Part shown: one piece after another, positions 17,656-25,757 of the stretch | How positions within the stretch are numbered: position 1 is the first letter of the stretch | Layout: every line of letters begins with the position of its first letter | DNA from: an uncultured bacterium | GTDB lineage: Bacteria; Bacillota; Clostridia; Lachnospirales; Lachnospiraceae | Assembly: GCA_947381965.1 (NCBI GenBank) | Contig: CANCXX010000044.1 | Span: 1 to 38,345 of the forward strand | Length of the DNA stretch: 38,345 nt | Direction: 5' to 3' | Translations under genes and position numbers: made by a program | Notes under the pieces: model-generated | What the model saw: only the letters and a program-made list of their open reading frames with translations | Told to the model about the DNA's origin: nothing | Database searches by the model: none

Positions 17656-19002
17656 TTACCCCTCTGCCTTCGGCTCCCCCTGGCTCATTGCCTGCGGAAA
17701 TAAAATGTCCTGATAATCTTTTAACACATCATAATACGCATAATATAATGCAGTTTTTGAGACAAAAAAGCTGTGGGACTTCTTTGGCTGTGTCTCAAAC
17801 TTGCGGAGTTTGTCCGCTATTTTTCTGCATATATGATTCATAGACGCCGTAAATTCCTCTGCCTGTTCCTGATAGTTTTTTGCTCTGCATCTGCCCTCCC
17901 CGGAAAGCTTGTCCCTAAGCTGTCTCAAATACTCATCCACTGCCGCCTTATAATCCTTTATGGGTTTACTGTTAATAAACAGGGCGTCTATTTCCTTTTC
18001 CAGTCTGTATTTATGGTGCCCTTTATGCCACTGCTTCCCTAGCTTCTCCATTGCAAGAAAAGCAATCTTTAACCGCACTTCCAAAGTCTTCCCATCATAT
18101 CCCTGGTTTTTCGTAGGCAGACAGATGCCATTTAAGGCATTATTTATGTCATAGCCGTAATAATTTGCCAGTTTGACCAGCTCCGGGAACTGTTTAAAGC
18201 ATTGGTTAACCGGGATAATATGGTGGTGGGCAATACTGTAAGTTTCTTTTCCATACAGCGTTGCTGCTATCAGGCTGCAGTCCTTCGCATACAAATCAAA
18301 TCCCTCTCTGCCCATATTTTCCATCAATGTCTTAGCGTTTTTGCTCTCGTTCGTCTCTTCCGGCACATAGGATGCGTTCAAATACTGACAGCTATCCGCG
18401 TCCTTACAGGCCTTGTAATTGCATAAGGCATATTCAGCAGTTCTGCTGCCTTGGGAGCCTTCATCCGCCTCCTTTTCTCTCTGCTGTACGTCTGAATTGA
18501 AACAGGTATCCGAAGATATGCCGTTTTCCTTTTCATGAACAGATTCGCCGGGCCAGCTTTCTCCTTGTGGGCCCGCTGGAGTCCCTGTTTCCGATAATAT
18601 GCAAATATTAATATCCGGCACATTGTCATTTACATTGATTGACATATAGGTAGGTTTAAAGGGTTTGACCACTCCCTGTCTGGGGCAGGAAATCCAACAG
18701 GAGCTTCCAAGCGCCTTTCTGCCGGAAACCGTAAGACCGGAAGGATTGTTCCAGCCCATCCCCGGTATCGAAGCAGCGATGCAGGGAGAGGGCGCGCCGG
18801 TCAGCGGGTCAGGCATTAAGTTACACTGTCCCGGATGGGGCGGTCCAATCAGACCAAGTCCACAGTCATCCGCCAAAACCCCGGCTCCTTTTACAGAGGT
18901 TTTCCAATCGCTGTTTAAAGCTTTGAACCAGACGGCATTTCCGCTCTGGCACTTGAATTTGGTATTTTTATTCAAATAAATGTTTCCCAGTTCAATCACC
19001 AC
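17656..19002 (-). CDS. PAAR-like (DUF4280-type) protein fused to AHH/HNH nuclease toxin
   Basis: This is a probable specialised effector, 448 residues and Cys-rich. Residues about 14-125 resemble DUF4280 PAAR-like tip domains (DPLTGAPSPCIAASIPGMGW, then GRKALGSSCWISCPRQGVV). Residues 135-250 are a variable Ser/Glu-rich linker. Residues 257-345 form an HNH/endonuclease VII fold of the AHH type: AHHHIIPVNQ (258-267), NNALNGICLPT (287-297) and WHKGHHKY (325-332), with all expected histidines and asparagine present. A helical C-terminus follows. It is the first gene of the operon. The start is awkward: the GTG at 19002 overlaps the only Shine-Dalgarno-like AGGTGG, and initiation a few codons later is possible. 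The PAAR tip presumably binds the VgrG-like spike and carries the nuclease; the next gene is its likely immunity. Confidence 0.82.
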   Translation of the reverse strand: MVIELGNIYLNKNTKFKCQSGNAVWFKALNSDWKTSVKGAGVLADDCGLGLIGPPHPGQCNLMPDPLTGAPSPCIAASIPGMGWNNPSGLTVSGRKALGSSCWISCPRQGVVKPFKPTYMSINVNDNVPDINICILSETGTPAGPQGESWPGESVHEKENGISSDTCFNSDVQQREKEADEGSQGSRTAEYALCNYKACKDADSCQYLNASYVPEETNESKNAKTLMENMGREGFDLYAKDCSLIAATLYGKETYSIAHHHIIPVNQCFKQFPELVKLANYYGYDINNALNGICLPTKNQGYDGKTLEVRLKIAFLAMEKLGKQWHKGHHKYRLEKEIDALFINSKPIKDYKAAVDEYLRQLRDKLSGEGRCRAKNYQEQAEEFTASMNHICRKIADKLRKFETQPKKSHSFFVSKTALYYAYYDVLKDYQDILFPQAMSQGEPKAEG

Positions 19003-19045
19003 CTGCCATATCTTGGGAATTGTAAACTAAGATAATCCCCTTTTT

Positions 19046-19118
19046 ATTATAGGTGTAAAATTGTTTAATAGCAATAGAATCGAAAATCATAATGCAAAAT
19101 CAGCCGTAATGCAAAATC
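19046..19118 (-). promoter_or_regulatory. Promoter of the CIS-like operon with tandem direct repeats
   Basis: On the minus strand there is a -35 TTGCTA (19069-19074), a 17-bp spacer and a perfect -10 TATAAT (19046-19051), giving a leader of about 37 nt before the effector gene. Just upstream of the -35 lie two perfect 12-bp direct repeats, TAATGCAAAATC on the plus strand at 90-101 and 107-118 of the 19000s, 17 bp apart. A diverged third copy (AATCGAAAATC) ends near the -35. Such spacing suggests a protein binding side by side on the helix. The regulator is not encoded in the window as far as I can tell. Confidence 0.65.
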
Positions 19119-19280
19119 GATTTTATAAAAAGAACCCAAGTCTTTTCTCTTCATTATAATATAGGATACCCTGTAATCCTAGCCCGAAATTTGCTTTTCC
19201 TCAATATACCTCCCAATATCCCCACTGCCACAAAACTTCATCCGTCCGCAGCAGCCCAAAAAACCTTTATCTCTCAGATA

Positions 19281-19324
19281 AAAAAAGAAAAACCCTGTAA
19301 CTGCCTAAACAATCACAAGGTTTT
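19281..19324 (-). terminator. Intrinsic terminator of gltD
   Basis: On the minus strand AAAACCTTGT (19315-19324) pairs with ACAGGGTTTT (19289-19298) over ten base pairs (one G-U), followed by TCTTTTTTT. It lies 100 nt past the gltD stop codon and separates gltBD from the CIS-like operon. Confidence 0.85.
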
Positions 19325-19423
19325 AATCGTTTTTCCATTATTTCCCCAATACTGTCCATTTCCATGAGAAAATAGATTCGCACTCTGAGGGAAAAGGGGC
19401 GTATCAGAAGATACCATAACCTG

Positions 19424-20917
19424 CTACTGCACCATCAGATTTGTATATCCCATCAGACTTTCGTCAACAGCTCTCGCCGCTTCCCGTCCTTCACGTATTG
19501 CCCATACCACAAGGGACTGTCCTCTGTGCATATCCCCTGCTGTAAATACATTTTTAACAGAGGTTTCATACCCTCCGTCCCTGGTCTTTACATTGCTTCT
19601 TTCAGTCACTGCCGTCTTAAAGGCATCCGTCACATACTTCTGACTTCCCAGAAAGCCCGCTGCAATCAGAACGATCTCTGCAGGAAGCGTCTGTTCGGAT
19701 CCGGGCGCTTCTTTCATCTCCATACGCCCCGTCTCCACATTTTTTCCCCACAATACCTTCACAATCTTTACCCCTTTCAGGTTTCCATCTTTATCTTTTA
19801 CAAATTCCTTTACCGTGGATTCGTAAATCCTTGGATCATGCCCGAAAAGTGCAATGGCTTCCTCCTGCCCATAATCGGTTTTGCAGATTTTAGGCCACTC
19901 CGGCCATGGATTGTTTTCCGGACGTTTATCCGGCGCTTTGGGCATCATTTCTATCTGGGCCACAGACTTACAGCCCTGACGGATGCTGGTGCCGACGCAG
20001 TCGTTCCCTGTATCGCCTCCTCCAATAATCACCACATTTTTATTCCTGGCGTTTATAAATTTTCCATCTGCAAAATTGGAATCCAGCAGGCTTCTGGTAT
20101 TGGCCTTCAAATAATCCACCGCAAAATATATTCCTTTGGCATCCCTTCCCGGTACATTGATATCACGTGGATTGGAAGCGCCGCAGGCTAACACGATGCG
20201 GTCATAATCCTTTAAAAGCTTATCCGCCTTAATTTCCTTTCCAATATCCGCTCCGGTTACAAAACTGACCCCTTCCGCTTCCATCACCTTTACTTTCCGC
20301 TCCACTATATGTTTTTCCAGCTTCATATTGGGAATACCGTACATTAAAAGCCCGCCAATACGGTCAGAACGCTCAAATACCGTTACGCTGTGTCCTCTTT
20401 TATTCAGCTGGTCCGCCACCGCAAGCCCGGCAGGTCCGCTTCCCACCACTGCCACCCGTTTTCCTGTACGCACCTTGGGCGGCTTGGGGTCGGCATATCC
20501 TTTTTCATAAGCGTTTTCAATAATTGCATATTCGTTTTCCTTTGTGGAAACCGGTTCTTCCAAAAGCCCGCAGGTACAGGCAGCCTCACACAGGGCCGGA
20601 CAGACCCTTGAGGTAAATTCCGGGAAGCTGTTGGTCTTCACCAGACGGTGATACGCCTGCTTCCAGTTTCCCATATACACAAGATCATTCCACTCCGGCA
20701 CCAGATTGTGCAGGGGACATCCGCTGGTCATTCCCCCTACCGTCATTCCGGACTGGCAAAACGGCACCCCGCACTCCATACAACGCGCCCCCTGCAGTCT
20801 TTGCCTTTCCATAGGAAGATGCTCGTGAAATTCATTAAAGTTCTTAATTCTCTCCTTAGGCAACATGTCCTTCGACACTTCTCTTTTATAATCCATAAAT
20901 CCCGTTGGTTTTCCCAT
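19424..20917 (-). CDS. gltD: Glutamate synthase small subunit (NADPH, beta)
   Basis: This subunit supplies electrons from NAD(P)H to the large subunit. At 497 residues it is of normal length. The N-terminal cysteine clusters (RCMECGVPFCQSG...CPLHN and RVCPALCEAACTCG) bind two [4Fe-4S] centres. The FAD Rossmann motif is VAVVGSGPAGLAVADQL (near residue 150), followed by RIGGLLMYGIPNMKL. The NAD(P) motif is NVVIIGGGDTGNDCVGT. The C-terminal GYETSVKNVFTAGDMHRGQSLVVWAI closes the FAD site. The start ATG has AGGAGA 7 nt upstream. It lies 257 nt downstream of gltB; that gap is filled by two tandem copies of the structured repeat, the last of which ends right at the ribosome binding site. Confidence 0.97.
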   Translation of the reverse strand: MGKPTGFMDYKREVSKDMLPKERIKNFNEFHEHLPMERQRLQGARCMECGVPFCQSGMTVGGMTSGCPLHNLVPEWNDLVYMGNWKQAYHRLVKTNSFPEFTSRVCPALCEAACTCGLLEEPVSTKENEYAIIENAYEKGYADPKPPKVRTGKRVAVVGSGPAGLAVADQLNKRGHSVTVFERSDRIGGLLMYGIPNMKLEKHIVERKVKVMEAEGVSFVTGADIGKEIKADKLLKDYDRIVLACGASNPRDINVPGRDAKGIYFAVDYLKANTRSLLDSNFADGKFINARNKNVVIIGGGDTGNDCVGTSIRQGCKSVAQIEMMPKAPDKRPENNPWPEWPKICKTDYGQEEAIALFGHDPRIYESTVKEFVKDKDGNLKGVKIVKVLWGKNVETGRMEMKEAPGSEQTLPAEIVLIAAGFLGSQKYVTDAFKTAVTERSNVKTRDGGYETSVKNVFTAGDMHRGQSLVVWAIREGREAARAVDESLMGYTNLMVQ

Positions 20918-20930
20918 CTGTTATCTCCTA

Positions 20931-21035
20931 TTCCAGTTCCGCATCCGCCCTTCCCAGTACCAACTACCTGCAGAGAAATGCTGGCTGTTTCACATCCAGC
21001 ATTTCTCTGGGCACTGGTCCGGGCTGATGCTGTTT
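20931..21035 (-). repeat. Structured intergenic repeat, copy 2 (gltB-gltD gap)
   Basis: The best-paired copy. Outer stem GCATCCGCCC (20941-20950) with GGGCTGATGC (21021-21030). Middle stem CCAGT (20954-20958) with ACTGG (21013-21017). Inner stem is a perfect 14 bp, CAGAGAAATGCTGG (20971-20984) with CCAGCATTTCTCTG (20996-21009). The flanking direct repeat TTCCAGTTCCGC occurs on both sides and is shared with copy 3. It abuts the gltD ribosome binding site. Confidence 0.85.
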
Positions 21036-21152
21036 TCCAGTTCCGCTCCCGCCCTTCCCAGTGCCAAAACCTGCAGAGTAAAAATTGTCTGCTACACATC
21101 CAATTTTTCTCTGGGCTCTGGTCCGGGCTGATGCTGTTTTTCCGGTTCCGCA
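21034..21152 (-). repeat. Structured intergenic repeat, copy 3 (gltB-gltD gap)
   Basis: Tandem with copy 2. Outer stem GCTCCCGCCC (21045-21054) with GGGCTGATGC (21125-21134). Inner stem CAGAGTAAAAATTG (21074-21087) with CAATTTTTCTCTG (21101-21113), one bulged base. The inner stem sequence differs completely from copy 2 but still pairs. It begins some 23 nt after the gltB stop codon. Confidence 0.8.
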
Positions 21153-21174
21153 TCCGCCTTTTGGAAGCTCGTTT

Positions 21175-24100
21175 TTATTTCTTTTCTGCCATGGCCGCAT
21201 AGAACGCTTCTATCTGGGCCTGTTCCGCGCTTAAACCTTTTTCCTCCATCTGCACGATGGCTGTAAGCATCTTTTCATAGTCATGGGGAATAATCTTTTT
21301 AAACTTGGGCAGGTATTCTTTAAAGTTATCCAAAATCAGCTTCCCTTTTTCCGAATTTGTAAGCGCCACATGCTCTTTTATCATTTCCTTTAATTCAATT
21401 ACATCATACTTGGAGGTCACTTCATAAGAAGATACCATTTCCTTATTCAGTCGGATATATAAATCATTGTCCTCATCCAGCACATAGGCAATGCCGCCGC
21501 TCATGCCCGCCGCAAAGTTTTTGCCAGTTCTTCCAAGAACAGCCACCCGGCCTCCCGTCATGTATTCACAGCCATGGTCGCCTACTCCTTCCACCACCGC
21601 AACTGCGCCGGAATTGCGCACACCAAACCGTTCTCCCGCCACTCCGTTGATAAAAGCCTTGCCGCTGGTGGCGCCGTAAAGGGCAACATTTCCTATTATA
21701 ATGTTATCCTCCGCCTTGAAACGGCTTCCTTTGGGCGGATAAACAATCAGTTTGCCGCCTGAAAGTCCTTTGCCAAAATAGTCGTTACTGTCTCCCGCCA
21801 GCTCTAAAGTCAGCCCTTTGGGTATAAATGCCCCAAAGCTCTGGCCCCCCGCTCCGCTGCAAAATACACGGTAGGTATCCTCTTCCAGATTATCCCCTAT
21901 CCGCCTGGTAATCTGGGAGCCAAGAATTGTCCCAAAGGCACGGTCCGTATTTTTTACGTTCACGGAAACGCTGCGCCCGGTCTTTTCATTTATGGATTTG
22001 TCCAGCTGCCGGAGCAGAACCTTTTCATCCATGGTATTTTCCAGCTTAAAATCATAAACTTGTTTGGGGTCAAAGGTAACTTTTCCTTTGCCGCCCTCAT
22101 AGGGATTGGTAAGGATAAGGCTTAAATCTATTTTTTTCTGGCTTTCGCTGAGATTTTCCTTTATTTTTAAAAGTTCTGTATGGCCAACCAGATCATCTAC
22201 CCTGCGCACCCCCAGTTTGGCCATATATTCCCGAAGCTCCTGAGCGATAAAGCGCATGAAATTCATCACATATTCCGGTTTTCCCTTAAAGTTTTTGCGA
22301 AGAAGCGGGTTTTGGGTGGCAACTCCCACCGGACAGGTGTCCAAGTTGCAGACACGCATCATCACACATCCCATGGTCACAAGAGGCGCCGTGGCAAAGC
22401 CAAACTCTTCCGCTCCTAAAATTGCCGCAATAGCAACATCCCTGCCACTCATCAGCTTGCCGTCTGTCTCAATCCTGACCTTATTTCTAAGACCATTCAT
22501 AATCAGACTTTGGTGGGTTTCCGCCAGCCCCAGTTCCCATGGAAGACCTGCATTGTGGATGGAATTTCTTGGAGCCGCACCGGTTCCTCCGTCATAGCCG
22601 GAAACCAGAATTACCTGCGCCCCTGCCTTTGCCACCCCTGCCGCCACTGTGCCAACTCCCGCTTCTGATACCAGTTTTACGCTGATTCTTGCGGCTTTAT
22701 TGGCATTCTTTAAATCATAAATCAGCTCCGCCAAATCCTCTATGGAATAAATGTCATGATGGGGCGGCGGGGAAATCAGCCCTACGCCGGGGGTGGAATG
22801 TCTGGTTTTGGCAATCCACGGGTACACCTTACCGCCAGGCAGGTGCCCACCCTCGCCAGGCTTTGCCCCCTGTGCCATTTTTATCTGGATTTCATCGGCG
22901 CTTACCAGATATCTGCTGGTTACGCCAAACCTTCCGGAAGCCACCTGCTTAATGGCTGAACATTTGTTTGCACCGTCAGGCCCTGCAATCAAACGCTCCA
23001 ATTCTTCTCCGCCTTCTCCGGAATTGGATTTTCCGTGGAGCCTGTTCATTGCAATTGCCATAGTTTCATGGGCTTCCTTCGAAATGGATCCATAGGACAT
23101 AGCGCCTGTCTTAAACCGCGTCACAATAGAGTCCACACTTTCAACCTCTTCAATGGGAACACCTTTTTCCGGGTAATTAAAGTCCATCAGCCCCCGCAGA
23201 TTTTTTACCGATTCCTCACTGTTAACCAGAGCGGTATACTGCTTAAACATCTCATAGTCTCCCCCCTTTGTGGACTGCTGCAGCAGATGAATGGTAGCGG
23301 GATTATAAAGATGCTCATCCGCCCCGCTGCGCATCTTATGATGCCCCAGGCTATCCAGTGTCAAATCATTGGCAAGGCCCAGCGGATCAAAGGCCTGGGA
23401 ATGCAGCGCATCCACCTGTTTTTCCATATCCTTAATGGTAATGCCTCCCACCCGGCAAACAGTATGGGGAAAATATTTGTTAATAACTTCTTTATCTATG
23501 CCAATGGCCTCAAAAATCTGAGCGCCTTCATAGGACTGGATGGTGCTGATACCCATCTTGGATGCAATCTTGACAATGCCGTGCAAAACCGCATTATTAT
23601 AATCCTCCACTGCCGCATAGTAATCTTTATCCAGCATATGGTCCTCAATCAGCTCTTTAATGGACTCCTGGGCAAGATAAGGATTGATGGCACAGGCGCC
23701 ATAGCCAAGCAGCGTGGCAAAATGATGCACCTCCCTTGGCTCCCCGGACTCCAGAATAAGGGCAACGCTGGTCTTTTTCTTGGTAACAACCAGATGCTGG
23801 TTTAATGCGGAAACTGCCAGCAGGGAGGGAATCGCCACATGATTTTCATCCACCCCCCGGTCAGAGAGAACCATAATGTTAACCCCGTCCCGGTACGCTC
23901 TGTCAACCTCCACAAAAAGCCGGTCAATGGCGCGTTCCAAGCTGGTGTTTTTGTAATAAGTGATGGGAATCACTTCCGCTTTAAATCCCTCCCTTTTCAT
24001 ACCCTTAATCTTCATAAGGTCCGTATTGGTAAGAATGGGATTGTTTACCCTAAGCACGTTACAGTTTTTCGGTATTTCCTCCAAAATGTTTCCGTCCCTT

Positions 24101-25728
24101 CCCACATAAACCGTGGTGGAGGTAACCACCTCCTCCCGGATTGCATCAATAGGCGGATTTGTCACCTGTGCAAATAACTGCTTAAAATAGTGGAACAGCG
24201 GATGGTAGGTTTTGCTGAGAACAGGAAGGGGCGTATCCACCCCCATGGCGGCAATGGCCTCTCCGCCGGTTTTGGCCATAGGAAGAATGCTGTTTTTTAC
24301 CTCCTCATAAGAATACCCAAAGGCCTTCTGCATCCGCTCTCTTTCCTCATAAGTAAACTCCGGTACCCTCTCATTGGGTATTTTCAAATCATGTAAATGC
24401 ACCAGGTTTCTGTCAATCCACTCGCCGTAAGGTTTCCGGGAAGCATAAGTTTCTTTCAGCTCATCATCATCAACCACCCTGCCTCTTACTGTATCCACCA
24501 GAAGCATTTTCCCCGGATGGAGCCTTTCCTTTACAAGAATCTTGGATGGGTCTATGTCAAGCACTCCCACCTCAGAGGATAAAATCAACTGATCATCCTC
24601 CGTAATCATATACCGGGAAGGCCGCAGGCCATTCCGGTCAAGCACCGCCCCCATAATATCTCCATCACAGAATAAAATGGAGGCAGGGCCGTCCCAGGGC
24701 TCCATCATAGTTGCATAGTATTGGTAAAAGTCCTTTTTATGCTGGGACATGGTCTTATTGTTTGCCCAGGGCTCCGGTATGGTAATCATCACCGCTAAAG
24801 GCAGTTCCATTCCGCTCATCACCAGAAATTCCAGGGTGTTATCCAACATGGCTGAGTCAGAACCGGAAGTGTTTACTACAGGCAGTACCTTGTGCAGCAA
24901 CCCACGGAGATGCTCTGACTCCATGTTTTCCTCTCTTGCCAGCATTTTGTCCGCATTCCCCCGGATGGTATTGATTTCCCCGTTATGTACAATAAACCGG
25001 TTTGGATGGGCCCTCTCCCAGCTGGGATTCGTATTGGTGGAAAACCGGGAGTGAACCATAGCAATGGCTGACTCAAAGTCTTTATCCTGCAAATCCCCAA
25101 AAAAGGTGCGGAGCTGCCCCACCAGAAACATTCCCTTATATACTATGGTTCTGCTTGATAAGGATACCACATAAGTATTGTCCGAAGACTGCTCAAACAC
25201 CCGCCTTGCCACATATAACAGTCGGTCAAAAGCAACCCCCTTTTCCACTCCTGCAGGCTTCTTTATAAAAGCCTGCATAATATGAGGCATACACTCCACC
25301 GCTTTATGCCCAAGAACCGCCGGGTTTGTGGGGACCTTCCTCCATCCCAGAAAAACAAGCCCTTCCTTCTCCACAATGATTTCAAACATTTTCTTTGCCT
25401 GGTTCTTTTGCAGCTCATCCTGTGGAAAGAAAAACATGCCCACGCCATATTCTCTTTCCTCTCCTATGGAAATGCCAAGGGGCGCCGTTACTTTTTTGAA
25501 AAACTTATGGGGTATCTGAGTGAGAATTCCCACCCCGTCTCCTGTTTTGCCTTCCGCGTCCTTTCCTGCCCTGTGCTCAAGATTCTCCACTATTTTAAGA
25601 GCATTCTCCACTGTTTCCCGGCTTTTTACCCCTTTAATATTGACACATGCCCCAATGCCGCAATTGTCGTGCTCAAATTCCGGGCGGTAAAGAGGGGCAA
25701 CTGGCTGCGTGTTTTTTACATCAAACAT
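21175..25728 (-). CDS. gltB: Glutamate synthase large subunit (alpha)
   Basis: This subunit converts glutamine plus 2-oxoglutarate to two glutamates. At 1517 residues from the chosen start it is full length. The N-terminal glutamine amidotransferase domain begins with the catalytic cysteine of CGIGACVNIKG after a 22-residue propeptide (C23). The FMN-binding synthase domain is around residues 870-1250, with GGEELERLIAG, QVASGRFGVTSRYL and PGEGGHLPGGKVYPWIA. The [3Fe-4S] cysteines are in GCVMMRVCNLDTCPVGVATQNP. The C-terminal beta-helix has GGRVAVLGRTGKNFAAGMSGGIAYV. I use the ATG at 25728 because AGGAG lies 7 nt upstream; the longer frame to 25782 would run through the leader hairpin. It is transcribed from its own promoter and followed by gltD. 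Confidence 0.97.
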   Translation of the reverse strand: MFDVKNTQPVAPLYRPEFEHDNCGIGACVNIKGVKSRETVENALKIVENLEHRAGKDAEGKTGDGVGILTQIPHKFFKKVTAPLGISIGEEREYGVGMFFFPQDELQKNQAKKMFEIIVEKEGLVFLGWRKVPTNPAVLGHKAVECMPHIMQAFIKKPAGVEKGVAFDRLLYVARRVFEQSSDNTYVVSLSSRTIVYKGMFLVGQLRTFFGDLQDKDFESAIAMVHSRFSTNTNPSWERAHPNRFIVHNGEINTIRGNADKMLAREENMESEHLRGLLHKVLPVVNTSGSDSAMLDNTLEFLVMSGMELPLAVMITIPEPWANNKTMSQHKKDFYQYYATMMEPWDGPASILFCDGDIMGAVLDRNGLRPSRYMITEDDQLILSSEVGVLDIDPSKILVKERLHPGKMLLVDTVRGRVVDDDELKETYASRKPYGEWIDRNLVHLHDLKIPNERVPEFTYEERERMQKAFGYSYEEVKNSILPMAKTGGEAIAAMGVDTPLPVLSKTYHPLFHYFKQLFAQVTNPPIDAIREEVVTSTTVYVGRDGNILEEIPKNCNVLRVNNPILTNTDLMKIKGMKREGFKAEVIPITYYKNTSLERAIDRLFVEVDRAYRDGVNIMVLSDRGVDENHVAIPSLLAVSALNQHLVVTKKKTSVALILESGEPREVHHFATLLGYGACAINPYLAQESIKELIEDHMLDKDYYAAVEDYNNAVLHGIVKIASKMGISTIQSYEGAQIFEAIGIDKEVINKYFPHTVCRVGGITIKDMEKQVDALHSQAFDPLGLANDLTLDSLGHHKMRSGADEHLYNPATIHLLQQSTKGGDYEMFKQYTALVNSEESVKNLRGLMDFNYPEKGVPIEEVESVDSIVTRFKTGAMSYGSISKEAHETMAIAMNRLHGKSNSGEGGEELERLIAGPDGANKCSAIKQVASGRFGVTSRYLVSADEIQIKMAQGAKPGEGGHLPGGKVYPWIAKTRHSTPGVGLISPPPHHDIYSIEDLAELIYDLKNANKAARISVKLVSEAGVGTVAAGVAKAGAQVILVSGYDGGTGAAPRNSIHNAGLPWELGLAETHQSLIMNGLRNKVRIETDGKLMSGRDVAIAAILGAEEFGFATAPLVTMGCVMMRVCNLDTCPVGVATQNPLLRKNFKGKPEYVMNFMRFIAQELREYMAKLGVRRVDDLVGHTELLKIKENLSESQKKIDLSLILTNPYEGGKGKVTFDPKQVYDFKLENTMDEKVLLRQLDKSINEKTGRSVSVNVKNTDRAFGTILGSQITRRIGDNLEEDTYRVFCSGAGGQSFGAFIPKGLTLELAGDSNDYFGKGLSGGKLIVYPPKGSRFKAEDNIIIGNVALYGATSGKAFINGVAGERFGVRNSGAVAVVEGVGDHGCEYMTGGRVAVLGRTGKNFAAGMSGGIAYVLDEDNDLYIRLNKEMVSSYEVTSKYDVIELKEMIKEHVALTNSEKGKLILDNFKEYLPKFKKIIPHDYEKMLTAIVQMEEKGLSAEQAQIEAFYAAMAEKK

Positions 25729-25757
25729 GATAACTCTCCTTTCTGTCCTGTGCATAC

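Larger units (their letters stand above)
19003..19423. other. 420-bp intergenic region between CIS-like operon and gltD
   Basis: This stretch holds the CIS operon promoter and direct repeats (19046-19118) and the gltD terminator (19289-19324). Between them it is AT-rich, with a dyad TAGGAT-N8-ATCCTA next to a second TATAAT-like box on the minus strand near 19155-19180. No coding sequence or RNA gene is seen. Confidence 0.6.

Noticed and set aside
7765-19002. Ordinary prophage or phage-tail bacteriocin.
   Set aside because: There is no capsid, portal, terminase, tape-measure, holin, lysin or integrase gene, and the first two genes are an antagonism-type toxin and immunity pair.
20743-21153. 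A 136-residue minus-strand open frame (and a 78-residue one at 20964-21200) across the gltB-gltD gap.
   Set aside because: The frames exist because the two tandem structured repeats lack stops in that frame; they overlap gltD, have no ribosome binding site of their own, and encode the repeat twice.
23035-23805. A 256-residue plus-strand frame opposite gltB, and similar long frames opposite glnA, the MATE gene and gltD.
   Set aside because: They are antisense shadows of well-conserved genes, with no family resemblance and no supporting ribosome binding sites.
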